Origin: Fibrobacter succinogenes
GTDB taxonomy: Bacteria > Fibrobacterota > Fibrobacteria > Fibrobacterales > Fibrobacteraceae
Direction of reading: 5' to 3'
DNA length: 39,583 nt
NCBI GenBank assembly: GCA_902800345.1
Contig: CADCDO010000023.1
Location: forward strand, 1 to 39,583
This document shows, piece by piece, positions 15,580 through 24,400 of the stretch. A program made the position numbers and the translations under genes. Numbering within the stretch: position 1 is the first letter of the stretch; each line of letters opens with the position of its first letter. Below the pieces are notes generated by a model. That model had not been told where the DNA came from, made no database searches, and saw nothing but the letters and a program-made list of their open reading frames with translations.

Positions 15580-17949
15580 ATGCTTTCGATTCCGTCTTAT
15601 TGGTACTTTGTCCCGGTTGCAGCGTTGATTGCTCTGGGCATGGCACTGTTCTTTTACCGTTTTATGAAACGAGCTCCTGACGGCAATAGTAAAATGAAAG
15701 CGATTGCCCATTATGTTCGTGTCGGGGCGTACGCCTATCTCAAGCGGCAATACCGGACGATATCCGTGGTGTTTATCGTCCTCTTCCTCGTCTTCGTGGC
15801 GCTTGCGGTTCTCGGAATACAGAATCCGTTTGTGCCGATTGCTTTTTTGACGGGAGGCTTCTTTAGCGGTCTGTGCGGCTTCCTCGGAATGAAGACGGCA
15901 ACGTATGCGAGTTCCAGGACGGCAAACGGGGCGATTTCGAGCTTGAACCGCGGGCTTGTCATTGCGTTCCGTAGCGGGGCGGTCATGGGGCTTATCGTCG
16001 TGGGCTTTGGACTGCTCGACATTTCGGCATGGTTCCTGTTGCTCAACTACATTTACGATCATAACGTTTTGGATTTCGGGGCGACGATTGCCACGAAACT
16101 TTCGCTGGGCTCATGGAATGTGGATATGGTGAATAACGCCGAATGGGCGCATGCGAAAATGGTGGAAATTACGACGACGATGCTTACCTTTGGCATGGGT
16201 GCGTCTTTGCAGGCTTTGTTCGCCCGCGTGGGCGGGGGCATTTATACGAAGGCGGCTGATGTCGGTGCCGACCTTGTGGGTAAAGTTGAGGCGGGAATCC
16301 CTGAAGACGATCCGCGCAACCCGGCGACGATTGCGGATAACGTCGGCGATAACGTTGGCGATGTGGCGGGCATGGGTGCTGACCTTTATGAATCTTATTG
16401 CGGTTCGATTCTTTCGACGGCGGCCCTCGGTGCGGCACTCCCGTTTGGCGGGATGAAACTCGTGATTGCGCCTATGGTCGTCGCGGCGATCGGAATTGTC
16501 CTTTCGATTGCGGGAATTTTTGCGGTTCGTACGCGTGAAGATGCGGACACGAAGTCTCTTTTGCGTTCCCTTTTGACGGGAACGTTGGGCTCGTCGGTGC
16601 TTATTCTTGTGGCTCTCTTTGTACTCGTGAAACTTGACTTTATTTCGCTGGGTATTTTCGGTTCCGTGCTTTCGGGACTTGCTGCGGGCATTCTCATCGG
16701 ACAGTTCACTGAATATTATACGTCCGATGCCTACAAGCCGACGCGTGGCATTGCGGGGCAGGCGAAATTGGGCGCTGCGACGACGATTATCGATGGCATC
16801 TCGGTTGGCATGTTTTCTACGGGGCTTCCGGTGGTGACGATTGTCATCGGTATCATAGCTGCTTTTGGCAGTGCCGGTGGCTTTGAAAATATGGGCATGG
16901 GACTTTATGGCGTGGGCTTTGCCGCGGTGGGTATGCTCAGTACGCTCGGTATCACTCTTGCGACAGATGCGTTTGGCCCGATTGCAGACAATGCGGGCGG
17001 AAACGCCGAGATGGCAGGCCTTGATCCTGAAGTCCGGAAACGCACTGACGAACTCGACATGCTCGGGAATACGACTGCAGCGACGGGCAAGGGCTTTGCA
17101 ATTGGTTCTGCCGCACTGACTGCCATGGCGCTCCTTGCTTCTTATGTGGAAGAGGTGAAAATTTGGCTTGGACATTTGGCTTCGTCTGCTGAGGGCGTGT
17201 GGAAAGTCGGCTCGGTTGTCTTTGCGAATAGCGTGAATGACTTGGTCCATGCGCTTGCAGGAACGACAGGTGTCAAGTTCCTTGATGACGGTGCACGTGC
17301 AATTGCCGAGAACGGGGACCTTATTGGTATGGTGGCAAATAAAGTAAACTATGCTGACTTTATGCACATCTACAATCTCAATCTGATGAATCCCATGTTG
17401 CTGGGCGGCCTCTTTATCGGTGCGATGATGTCGTTCGTGTTCTGTGCGCTTACTATCAAGGCGGTCGGGCGTGCCGCAAGCGCCATGGTTGAAGAAGTCC
17501 GTCGCCAGTTCCGCGAAATTCCTGGAATCATGGAAGGGACGGGCGAACCGGATTATGCTCGCTGTGTGGAAATCTCGACGACGGGTGCGCAGCGCGAAAT
17601 GATCTTGCCGTCGATTATCGCCGTAATAGTTCCTGTACTGGTGGGACTCTTTATGGGTGTGGCCGGTGTGTTCGGACTTTTGGCGGGCGGTCTTGCGTGC
17701 GGTTTTGCTTTGGCGACGATGCTCAATAATGCGGGTGGCGCTTGGGACAATGCAAAGAAATTTGTTGAAAAAGGCAATTACGGTGGCAAAGGGTCGGATA
17801 CGCACAAGTCTGCCGTCGTGGGCGATACGGTGGGCGACCCGTTCAAGGATACCGCAGGGCCTTCGCTTAACATCTTGATCAAGCTTATGACTATGGTGAG
17901 CGTCGTATTCGCCGGCGTTATCGTAAAGTTTGGAAATATGTTCTTTTAG
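15580..17949 (+). CDS. hppA: Membrane ion-translocating pyrophosphatase, K+-dependent type
   Basis: A 789-residue integral membrane pyrophosphatase with about 16 membrane segments. It couples hydrolysis of pyrophosphate to pumping of Na+ and/or H+ out of the cytoplasm. The catalytic signatures are present: DVGADLVGKVE from residue 227, followed by the DDPRNPATIADNVGDNVGD stretch, and near the C-terminus GDTVGDPFKDTAGPS. The motif GNTTAATGKG (residues 496-505) has Ala500 and Gly503 where K+-independent enzymes carry Lys and Thr, so this belongs to the K+-dependent subgroup, which contains the Na+ pumps. Which ion is pumped cannot be decided by eye. GAGG precedes the ATG by five bases. The gene stands alone between an unknown membrane protein and a repeat-rich gap. 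It probably salvages energy from biosynthetic pyrophosphate in an anaerobe. Confidence 0.96.
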   Translation: MLSIPSYWYFVPVAALIALGMALFFYRFMKRAPDGNSKMKAIAHYVRVGAYAYLKRQYRTISVVFIVLFLVFVALAVLGIQNPFVPIAFLTGGFFSGLCGFLGMKTATYASSRTANGAISSLNRGLVIAFRSGAVMGLIVVGFGLLDISAWFLLLNYIYDHNVLDFGATIATKLSLGSWNVDMVNNAEWAHAKMVEITTTMLTFGMGASLQALFARVGGGIYTKAADVGADLVGKVEAGIPEDDPRNPATIADNVGDNVGDVAGMGADLYESYCGSILSTAALGAALPFGGMKLVIAPMVVAAIGIVLSIAGIFAVRTREDADTKSLLRSLLTGTLGSSVLILVALFVLVKLDFISLGIFGSVLSGLAAGILIGQFTEYYTSDAYKPTRGIAGQAKLGAATTIIDGISVGMFSTGLPVVTIVIGIIAAFGSAGGFENMGMGLYGVGFAAVGMLSTLGITLATDAFGPIADNAGGNAEMAGLDPEVRKRTDELDMLGNTTAATGKGFAIGSAALTAMALLASYVEEVKIWLGHLASSAEGVWKVGSVVFANSVNDLVHALAGTTGVKFLDDGARAIAENGDLIGMVANKVNYADFMHIYNLNLMNPMLLGGLFIGAMMSFVFCALTIKAVGRAASAMVEEVRRQFREIPGIMEGTGEPDYARCVEISTTGAQREMILPSIIAVIVPVLVGLFMGVAGVFGLLAGGLACGFALATMLNNAGGAWDNAKKFVEKGNYGGKGSDTHKSAVVGDTVGDPFKDTAGPSLNILIKLMTMVSVVFAGVIVKFGNMFF

Positions 17950-18196
17950 TTATTGGTCATTAGTTATTGGTCGTTAGTTATTTGTTGTTGGTTGTTATCG
18001 CTTCGGCGGTTAAGTAAATCACGGGACAACATTATGACGGACTGATGGCGACGTCATCTTTCGTCATGTGCGCCAGCAATAGTCTTCAAGGCGAACCAAG
18101 CAGAAAACATTTATTTTTCTATTTGTGAGCCCCAAAACTGACGCTGTAAACGTCAACCAGTCGTCCGCGACTCTCGTTTTGCACGCTTTTGCGCAA
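17949..18196. repeat. Repeat-rich intergenic gap after hppA (first part)
   Basis: No gene is visible in the 328-base gap 17950-18277. It opens with a direct repeat of TTAGTTATTGGTC (17949-17990), continues with CGTCATCTTTCGTCATG, and holds at 18167-18186 a 20-base word whose reverse complement matches 23478-23497 at 19 of 20 positions. The rest of the gap is the 49-base repeat described next and the leader of rfbD. Confidence 0.65.
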
Positions 18197-18245
18197 TGAC
18201 GTCTCTGTCTACAGTCTACTAAGCTCTAAGTTCTAAGCTCTACCA
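18197..18245 (+). repeat. 49-bp dispersed repeat containing TAAG(C/T)TC heptamers, copy 1
   Basis: This segment matches 31993-32041 at 44 of 49 positions. Its second half is a tandem array of the heptamer TAAGCTC/TAAGTTC. A 30-base stretch of the second copy (32015-32044) recurs exactly, inverted, at 20310-20339. Confidence 0.8.
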
Positions 18246-18277
18246 TCTATTTACTATATTCTCTCTAGAGGTTTTTT

Positions 18278-19198
18278 ATGAAAGTTTTAGTAACTGGTGT
18301 TGGTGGCCAGCTGGGTCACGATGTGATGAATGAACTTGCAAAACGTGGCTACGAGGGTGTCGGTAGCGATATCGCTCCTGCATATTCTGGTGTGGCCGAT
18401 GGCAGTGCCGTGACCTCGATGCCTTATGTTCCGATGGATATAACGAACGCCGCCGCGGTGGCCGAAACCATCAAGAGCGTGAATCCGGATGTGATTGTGC
18501 ATTGTGCCGCCTGGACGGCTGTGGACTTGGCCGAGGATGAGGACAAGAAGGCGAAGGTCTTTGCGATTAATGCCGAAGGCACGGAAAACATCGCCCGCGT
18601 TGCTAAAGAAATTGATGCGAAGATGGTCTATATCAGCACGGACTACGTCTTCGACGGTCAGGGCACATCTCCGTGGAAGCCGGACTGCAAGGATTACAAG
18701 CCGCTCAACGTTTATGGCGAATCCAAGCTCAAGGGCGAACTCGCCGTGAGTGGCACCCTCGAAAAGTATTTCATTGTGCGTATCGCTTGGGTGTTCGGCC
18801 TCAACGGCAAGAATTTCATCAAGACGATGCTGAACGTGGGACAGTCTCACGATACCGTCCGCGTTGTCTATGACCAAATCGGAACGCCGACTTACACGCT
18901 TGACTTGAGCCGCCTCCTCGTCGATATGATTGAAACGGACAAGTACGGCTACTATCACGCCACAAACGAAGGCGGGTTCATTAGCTGGTACGAATTCACG
19001 AAGGAAATCTACCGCCAGGCCGGGCTCCCGACAAAGGTTCTGCCGGTGACCACTGCGGAATATGGACTTTCCAAGGCCGCACGCCCGTTCAATAGCCGCC
19101 TCGACAAGAGCAAACTTGTGGAAGCCGGATTCAAGCCTCTCCCCACATGGCAGGATGCGCTTGGCCGCTATCTCAAGGAAATCGGCGTCCTCGCTTAG
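18278..19198 (+). CDS. rfbD: dTDP-4-dehydrorhamnose reductase
   Basis: A 306-residue short-chain reductase of the RmlD family, the last step of dTDP-L-rhamnose synthesis (reduction of dTDP-4-keto-L-rhamnose with NAD(P)H). The glycine motif GVGGQLG sits at residues 7-13. The family also shows MDITNAAAVAETI, HCAAWTAVDLAEDE, YISTDYVFDGQG, the NVYGESKLKGE stretch with the catalytic Tyr and Lys, and IRLDKSK-type ends (SRLDKSKL). The ATG at 18278 is preceded by AGAGG at a suitable distance. No other rhamnose genes (rfbA, rfbB, rfbC) are in the window, so the pathway is split. The product supplies rhamnose for cell-surface polysaccharide. Confidence 0.94.
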   Translation: MKVLVTGVGGQLGHDVMNELAKRGYEGVGSDIAPAYSGVADGSAVTSMPYVPMDITNAAAVAETIKSVNPDVIVHCAAWTAVDLAEDEDKKAKVFAINAEGTENIARVAKEIDAKMVYISTDYVFDGQGTSPWKPDCKDYKPLNVYGESKLKGELAVSGTLEKYFIVRIAWVFGLNGKNFIKTMLNVGQSHDTVRVVYDQIGTPTYTLDLSRLLVDMIETDKYGYYHATNEGGFISWYEFTKEIYRQAGLPTKVLPVTTAEYGLSKAARPFNSRLDKSKLVEAGFKPLPTWQDALGRYLKEIGVLA

Positions 19199-19248
19199 GG
19201 CAATGGAGACATCTCGCTAAGTAATCTTTGGGCATGTTTCGCCTATTT

Positions 19249-20289
19249 TTACGAAAATCTTTCGTACAAAGCGTCTCGTTCTACAGGAACGAGACCTTCT
19301 TGTTTAATGAGGTCTTGCATGTGTTCCGGGCTCATGCCCACGGGGACTGTTGCTCCTGCGGCATGCGTAATCTTCTCTTCGATAATCGTGCCATCTAAAT
19401 CCGAGGCGCCTGCGTGGAGCGCCTTCATCGCAGTCTCTATGCCCATCTGGATCCAGTAGGCCTTGATGTGCGGGAAGTTGTCCAAGAACAAACGAGAAAC
19501 CGCGACTGTGCGTAGAATGTCTTCTTCACTTGTGATGTTCGGGACGATTTGATGGAGCGCGTTGTGTTCCGGATGGTAAACCAGCGGGATGAATGCGAAA
19601 AATCCTGGTGCTTCGTCTTGCAGGTCACGGAGCATTTTCATGTGGGCGATGCGGTCTTCGATCTTTTCGATGTGTCCGAACAACATTGTCGCGTTCGTTG
19701 GAATGCCGAGTTTGTGCGCAGCACGGTGAACATCGAGCCATTCTTCGCCAGTCTCTTTGCCGGGGCAAATTTTGTCACGTACACTTTGTACTAAAATTTC
19801 GGCACCGCCGCCGGGGAGGGCGTCAAGACCTGCGTTCTTGAGCGTTGCCATGATTTGTGCTGGAGCCTGTCCAGAAATTTTGGCGAAGTGGCAAATTTCG
19901 ACGGCGGTAAAAGCTTTCAAGTTTGCCGACGGAAATTCCTTGCGGAGCTTGCGCAACATTTCGATGTAGTAATCGAACGGATGGTCGGGATGGAGACCGC
20001 CGACGATATGCAGCTCGCGTGCACCTTTGCTAATTGCTTCGGCGGCCTTGTCACGGATTGTTTCGTAATTCCAGTCGTAAGCGGTCGGGCTGTCTTTTTT
20101 GATGCGGCTGAAAGCGCAGAATTTGCAGTGCAGCACGCATACGTTCGTATAGTTTATTTGGCGATTGTTGACCCAGTAAACGGACTTGCCGTGTCGCGCT
20201 TCTTTTTCGGCGTTGGCACGGGCGCAAAGTTCATCGAGCGGTGCGTTCAAAAATAAATCGAGAGCTTCTTGTTCTGAAATTCGAGACAT
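19249..20289 (-). CDS. mqnE: Aminodeoxyfutalosine synthase (radical SAM, menaquinone via futalosine)
   Basis: A 346-residue radical SAM enzyme. The iron-sulfur Cys cluster is in CVLHCKFCAF, after YWVNNRQINYTN. The following blocks, GARELHIVGGLHPDHPF, LKAFTAVEICHFAKISG, LPGGGAEILV, TNATMLFGHIE, HIKAYWIQMG and DLDGTIIEEKITHAAGA, distinguish MqnE from the related MqnC. MqnE joins chorismate-derived carboxyvinyl-oxybenzoate to the ribose of S-adenosylmethionine to give aminodeoxyfutalosine in the alternative menaquinone pathway. No other mqn genes are nearby. No clear Shine-Dalgarno precedes the ATG at 20289. The gene is convergent with rfbD across a 50-base gap without an obvious terminator. Confidence 0.93.
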   Translation of the reverse strand: MSRISEQEALDLFLNAPLDELCARANAEKEARHGKSVYWVNNRQINYTNVCVLHCKFCAFSRIKKDSPTAYDWNYETIRDKAAEAISKGARELHIVGGLHPDHPFDYYIEMLRKLRKEFPSANLKAFTAVEICHFAKISGQAPAQIMATLKNAGLDALPGGGAEILVQSVRDKICPGKETGEEWLDVHRAAHKLGIPTNATMLFGHIEKIEDRIAHMKMLRDLQDEAPGFFAFIPLVYHPEHNALHQIVPNITSEEDILRTVAVSRLFLDNFPHIKAYWIQMGIETAMKALHAGASDLDGTIIEEKITHAAGATVPVGMSPEHMQDLIKQEGLVPVERDALYERFS

Positions 20290-20309
20290 GTTGCAAATAT
20301 ATTTATTTT

Positions 20310-20339
20310 AGTTGGTAGAACTTAGAGCTTAGAACTTAG
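20310..20339 (-). repeat. Inverted copy of the TAAGYTC heptamer repeat
   Basis: The reverse complement of these 30 bases is identical to 32015-32044, and close to the end of 18197-18245. It sits between mqnE and the tRNA terminator. Confidence 0.8.
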
Positions 20340-20342
20340 AAA

Positions 20343-20373
20343 AACAAAAAAAACGCAGACTTGAATCTGCGTT
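20343..20373 (-). terminator. Terminator of the initiator tRNA gene
   Basis: AACGCAGA (20352-20359) and TCTGCGTT (20366-20373) form an 8-bp stem; on the minus strand the stem is followed by a TTTTTTGTTTT tract. It starts just after the tRNA 3' end. Confidence 0.9.
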
Positions 20374-20379
20374 TTTTAG

Positions 20380-20453
<74 letters not shown>

Positions 20454-20467
20454 TCGAGGTTGTCCCA

Positions 20468-20496
20468 TATATAGAAAAAAATAATGGATTTGGCAA
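20468..20496 (-). promoter_or_regulatory. Sigma70-type promoter of the initiator tRNA
   Basis: On the minus strand TTGCCA (plus 20491-20496) and TATATA (plus 20468-20473) are separated by 17 bases; the predicted start is about 7 bases downstream, a few bases before the tRNA 5' end. Confidence 0.75.
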
Positions 20497-20568
20497 CCCT
20501 AGGGGGCGGTATAAAAGGTCGAATAAGTTTTTTTTATGTTTTTTTCGCCATTTTTGATCAAATTTCAG

Positions 20569-21723
20569 CTATACGAACTTTTTCAGGATGTGCTTGCTTG
20601 CGTAGAAATAATCAATTCCGCTGATGATTGTAATGGTGGTGATGATGCCCATAACGACAACGGGGAACTGCTGCCAAATATTTTCGAAACCGGGAATGAG
20701 AGCCCGAACAGGATCGATTGCTCCGAGGAGGATTGCGACAATGCCGATTCCTTGCAATGCCGTTTTCCACTTGCCGCTACGACGTGCGGGCATCACGAGG
20801 CCTTCGCTGGCGGCGAGCGTTCGGAGCGTTTCTACACTGGATTCGCGGAAGTAGATTAGAGCGACCATCCACACAGGGGCGTAACCAGTCGCGATAAAAC
20901 ACATGAAAATTGTCATGTTCGAAATCTTGTCGCTGAAGGGGTCCAGGTATTTGCCGAGTGTGCTGACTTCGCCCATGGCGCGTGCGAGTTTGCCGTCCAA
21001 GAAGTCGGTGAGCATAAAGCCGAGCACCATTACAAGCGCAAGCACTTTAAAGACAATGCTGTTGTTGCTGTAGTCCAAGTCGTTGTCGTAGAAGAACACC
21101 CAGAGGAAAAATGGCGTGAGCACGATGCGGCTCATGGTGAGCTGGCTTGCAATCGAGAGCGGCTTCCTGTGTGCGGGATCGCGATAGTACCAGTAGGCAT
21201 ATGCGGCCGTAGAGGCTGCAATCAGCAAAATGGAAACGACCATCATGATTTGTTGGAAATTTTCCAAGTTCAGCAGGTAGACGCCCATTGTAATTGTAAT
21301 GGAAAGATTCGCCAGTTTGCTCCAGCGTCGCTTGCGTGGAAGTTGTTTCCCTTCGCGAAGGACTCCCAGTGAGAACAAAGTATGCGAAATCAGTCGGGCT
21401 AGCAGTACGGCGCAACCGATACCCAAAATTTTTTCAGCACTCTCGTTCTGGAGCAGGTCGCGTACAAAGATGCTTGTCATCACGGTGAACTGCAAAAAGC
21501 CATCGATAGTATTGAGCCAAAGCCTGTAATAAGGTTTTTCGATTTCTTGGAAACGAAGCTGGTAGAGGTTGACCCAGCCCATGATAAGTGCGATTCCGAC
21601 AAAGGAACACGCCATTGTCGTCCAACCTTCCCAAATGAATATTATGACGCAGATAAATACGAGTGCTCGCAAGATGCTCCAAATGCGCGAGCGCAGACGT
21701 ACGTCTGATGTTTTTTCTGTCAT
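20569..21723 (-). CDS. pgsA: CDP-alcohol phosphatidyltransferase (PgsA-like) with long N-terminal membrane extension
   Basis: A 384-residue protein, about twice the length of typical PgsA. The C-terminal half is a CDP-alcohol phosphatidyltransferase: LTMSRIVLTPFF, then the diagnostic motif around residues 240-266 (DFLDGKLAR then GKYLDPFSDK, i.e. D-G-x2-A-R-x8-G-x3-D-x3-D), then FRESSVETLRTLA and the KWKTALQ stretch. These fit phosphatidylglycerophosphate synthase, which makes the precursor of phosphatidylglycerol and cardiolipin in the inner membrane. The N-terminal ~180 residues add several hydrophobic segments with no recognisable family. The ATG overlaps the recN stop (ATGA) with GGAG upstream inside recN, so the two genes are translationally coupled. 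The specific alcohol acceptor is inferred from similarity by eye. Confidence 0.82.
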   Translation of the reverse strand: MTEKTSDVRLRSRIWSILRALVFICVIIFIWEGWTTMACSFVGIALIMGWVNLYQLRFQEIEKPYYRLWLNTIDGFLQFTVMTSIFVRDLLQNESAEKILGIGCAVLLARLISHTLFSLGVLREGKQLPRKRRWSKLANLSITITMGVYLLNLENFQQIMMVVSILLIAASTAAYAYWYYRDPAHRKPLSIASQLTMSRIVLTPFFLWVFFYDNDLDYSNNSIVFKVLALVMVLGFMLTDFLDGKLARAMGEVSTLGKYLDPFSDKISNMTIFMCFIATGYAPVWMVALIYFRESSVETLRTLAASEGLVMPARRSGKWKTALQGIGIVAILLGAIDPVRALIPGFENIWQQFPVVVMGIITTITIISGIDYFYASKHILKKFV

Positions 21724-23369
21724 AAATTATTCTCCAACAGTTGCTTTGCGTGGGTGCGGACAGTTTCGGATGATCCGCCTAACATTCTAGCAATTTCTTC
21801 GACGCGTCCTTCCTTGTCTAGGTCGGTAATGGACGTAAATGTCCTCCCGTTTGCTTCTTTCTTGCTCACGGCAAGCTGGTTTTCGGCGCGACTCGCCACT
21901 TGGTGCAGATGGGTGATGGTGAGCACTTGGTGGTGCTTGCCCAAATTCCGCAAGGCTTCGCCGATGCTGTTGCCGGTTTCACCCGAGATGCCGGAATCGA
22001 CTTCGTCAAAAATGAGCAGCGGGACTTTATCGAGGTCCGCCATGACGCTCTTGATGGCGAGCAGCACGCGGCTGAGTTCGCCGCCGGACACGGCTTTTTG
22101 CAACGACTTTTCGCCTTCGCCTGGGTTCGGTGCTAGTAAAAATTCGATGCGGTCGGCGCCGTTTGCGCTGGGCGCCTGTTCGGTGATGCTCGTAAAGAAT
22201 TTTGCCTTGGGCATGCCTAGGTTGTGCAAAATCTCTTGTACGGCCGAGTCAAAACGAAGTGCGGCTTCGCGCCGTTTCTCGGAGAGACTTGATGCGAGGC
22301 GGTAGGTCTCGGCCTTGTGCGCATCGGCTTTGCGCTTGAGCTCTTCGAGGTCGGCGTCGAGATTTTCGAGACTGTCGAGTTCCTGCTTGCGCTGTTCTGT
22401 AAGCGCGATTAATCCGGCTACGTCGGTGCGGTACTTGCGCTTGAACTTTTGGATGAGCGCAATTCTGGCGTTGGCGCGGTCGATTTCGACGGCGCTCATG
22501 GACTTTGCCGGGCGGAGTCTTTGCAGGTCCTTGCAGATTCCCTCGAACGGGTCCGCAACTTCGAGTAGCGCATTCAGGTCGTTTTCGTAGTGTGGAATTT
22601 TTTGGGCGAGACTGCGCAACTTGTATTGAAGGTTCTGGACCTGTTCGAGAATGCCGTTGTCGCAGCCGATAAGTGCCTGGATTTCGTCCAGCAGATTGTG
22701 TTCCGCTTCGCTTTTGCTTGCAGCCGTGACTTTGTCTTCAAGATCCTCTTCTTCGCCATCACGGAGCGCAGCCTTTGAAAGTTCGTCGTACTGGAATTTT
22801 AAAAAGTCTTTCTGTGCGGCGAGGTTCTTGGCGCGGGATTCCGTCTCCTCGATTTCTGCGAGAACGCCATTCCAAGCGTTATAACTATTTGTATAGTTTG
22901 TTAACAATTCGTTGTTGCCGGCATATTCGTCGAGCATTTTGGCGTGCGTGCGTATGTCGCGCAACAAAAGCTGTTCGCTTTGCCCGTGCATCTGGATGAG
23001 CGATTCGCCGAGTTCCTGCAAGTCGGTAAGGCTTACGACGGAACCATTGACGCGCGCGCGCCCTTTGCCGTTTTCTAGAATTTCGCGGCGGATGATGAGT
23101 TCGTCGTCGTCATCGAGTTCGAGTTTGGCAAGAATTTGTTTGACTTCGGGGTCGTTGCTGATATCGAACGTTCCCTCGATGATTGCCTTTTCTTCGCCGG
23201 TGCGGACCATGGAGGCTTGCGATTTGTCCCCGCAGACCATGCGGAGAGCTTTCATAAGAACAGACTTGCCGGCACCCGTTTCACCCGTAATAGCGGTAAA
23301 TCCCTTGTGGAAGGGGACGCTTGCCCCGGCAATGAGAGTGAAGTTGTTTATTGTAAGCTGCTTTAACAT
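21720..23369 (-). CDS. recN: DNA repair protein RecN
   Basis: A 549-residue SMC-like ATPase that acts in recombinational repair of double-strand breaks. The N-terminus has MLKQLTINNFTLI and the Walker A block GETGAGKSVLMKALR; coiled-coil regions occupy about residues 150-360, rich in Glu, Leu and Lys; the C-terminal head carries the signature VSGGELSRVLLAIK and the Walker B block LLIFDEVDSGISG, followed by the QVLTITHLHQVAS H-loop. Length is normal. No Shine-Dalgarno is obvious at the start. The gene is the first of a two-gene unit with pgsA, overlapping by four bases. Upstream lies a repeat-filled gap. Confidence 0.96.
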   Translation of the reverse strand: MLKQLTINNFTLIAGASVPFHKGFTAITGETGAGKSVLMKALRMVCGDKSQASMVRTGEEKAIIEGTFDISNDPEVKQILAKLELDDDDELIIRREILENGKGRARVNGSVVSLTDLQELGESLIQMHGQSEQLLLRDIRTHAKMLDEYAGNNELLTNYTNSYNAWNGVLAEIEETESRAKNLAAQKDFLKFQYDELSKAALRDGEEEDLEDKVTAASKSEAEHNLLDEIQALIGCDNGILEQVQNLQYKLRSLAQKIPHYENDLNALLEVADPFEGICKDLQRLRPAKSMSAVEIDRANARIALIQKFKRKYRTDVAGLIALTEQRKQELDSLENLDADLEELKRKADAHKAETYRLASSLSEKRREAALRFDSAVQEILHNLGMPKAKFFTSITEQAPSANGADRIEFLLAPNPGEGEKSLQKAVSGGELSRVLLAIKSVMADLDKVPLLIFDEVDSGISGETGNSIGEALRNLGKHHQVLTITHLHQVASRAENQLAVSKKEANGRTFTSITDLDKEGRVEEIARMLGGSSETVRTHAKQLLENNL

Positions 23370-23399
23370 GTTGTATAAGTTAAAAATAAATAATATCAG

Positions 23400-23470
23400 C
23401 TATGGGGTATGGGGTCGCTCGTAAACTCGCTTTGAGGTCGATTCGCTTTGGGGTATGCTTTTGCCCATAG
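23400..23470 (+). repeat. CTATGGGGTATGGGGTCGC dispersed repeat, copy 2
   Basis: The first 19 bases (23400-23418) match the reverse complement of 2738-2756 exactly; CTCGTAAACTCGCT and GAGGTCG-TTCGCTTTGGG recur at 31950-31989. It lies in the 229-base gap between recN and trmB, where no gene is visible. Confidence 0.75.
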
Positions 23471-23477
23471 CCCAGTA

Positions 23478-23590
23478 GCGTGCAAAACGAGTGTCGCAAA
23501 AATATGCTTGCATATTTTTATGACCGAGTGCAGCCGCAGACGCTGAAGGCGTCAAAGGGAGCCGAAGGCGACCGAGCCCATACCTGAAAA
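23478..23590. repeat. Second repeat block in the recN-trmB gap, with a perfect 10-bp hairpin
   Basis: 23478-23497 matches the reverse complement of 18167-18186 at 19 of 20 positions. Next, AAAAATATGC (23498-23507) and GCATATTTTT (23510-23519) form a perfect palindrome. GACGCTGAAGGCGTC and GAGCCGAAGGCGACC follow. Nothing coding is seen. Confidence 0.6.
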
Positions 23591-23598
23591 CCTAATCC

Positions 23599-24351
23599 CT
23601 ATTTCTCAAACTCAATAATACTTCTATATATCGGGCGGCCTTCCTTCTTGTACTTGCGTTCGAATCCGGTCGTGATGCCTTCGGTGGGTTCAGCCGTGTT
23701 GCGTTCGATGACCTTGCATGTCGGGAAGGCATCGAACGTTTCGAGTGCGATTTCGTTGTATTCTTTGTGGTCGGTGCCCCAGTAGAATTTGCGCTTGCCC
23801 GGTTTTAAGCAACGTGCGACTTCGGCCAAAAAGTCTGGACGGAGCAAACGGTTCTTGTGGTGGCGTTCCTTTGGCCACGGATCCGGGAAGTACATGTGGA
23901 ACGCATCGACGGTGTTGTCCTTGACGGCGTCGCGCAAGAAGTAGAACACGTCCCCGCGCAACATGGCGGCGTTACCTTGGGCGACGATTCCGCGCTTTTC
24001 CATGCGTTCGTGCGCAAAGGCTGCCCACGTGAAGTCCCATTCGCTACCCATGATAAAGTAATCCGGATGCATTTCGGCGTAGTCCGTCATGAAGTTGCCC
24101 TTGCCGCTTCCGATTTCCACTTCGATGTGGCCGTTTTCGTTCGGGAACATGTCTTTCCAGTTGAAGTTGAGCTTGTGCGGGAGTCCGTCCGGCGTCTTGA
24201 TGGGCTTGCGGTCACCATTCGTGCGGAACACGTAGTGCCATAGCGCCTTCATTTGCGGATCTTGAGTCAAGTCGCGGTAAAATTCCGGAATCACGACTTC
24301 CTTCGGCGCCTTTTCTTCTTCTAATACTTCGTTATTGATTTCTTCTGCCAT
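23599..24351 (-). CDS. trmB: tRNA (guanine-N7-)-methyltransferase
   Basis: A Rossmann-fold methyltransferase that makes 7-methylguanosine at position 46 of tRNAs using S-adenosylmethionine. Diagnostic blocks are EVEIGSGKGNFM (SAM binding), the acidic GSEWDF, NAAMLRGDV, and the TrmB-specific MYFPDPWPKERHHKNRLL. The C-terminal end has GTDHKEYNEIALE and FERKYKKEGRPIYR. I place the start at the second ATG (24351), giving 250 residues; the frame is open to an ATG at 24393, but that one has no ribosome binding site and adds residues unlike the family. Even so the protein has an acidic N-terminal extension (EEINNEVLEEEKAPKE). Confidence 0.94.
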   Translation of the reverse strand: MAEEINNEVLEEEKAPKEVVIPEFYRDLTQDPQMKALWHYVFRTNGDRKPIKTPDGLPHKLNFNWKDMFPNENGHIEVEIGSGKGNFMTDYAEMHPDYFIMGSEWDFTWAAFAHERMEKRGIVAQGNAAMLRGDVFYFLRDAVKDNTVDAFHMYFPDPWPKERHHKNRLLRPDFLAEVARCLKPGKRKFYWGTDHKEYNEIALETFDAFPTCKVIERNTAEPTEGITTGFERKYKKEGRPIYRSIIEFEK

Positions 24352-24400
24352 GTTTTTGTTCTCTGTTTTAAAATTTTTCGGATTCCTTGACATCTTATTT

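Noticed and set aside
16111..17805. A 564-codon open frame on the minus strand inside hppA
   Set aside because: Composition is Arg/His-rich and has no motif; the plus strand carries an unmistakable pyrophosphatase. It is a shadow of GC-biased codons.
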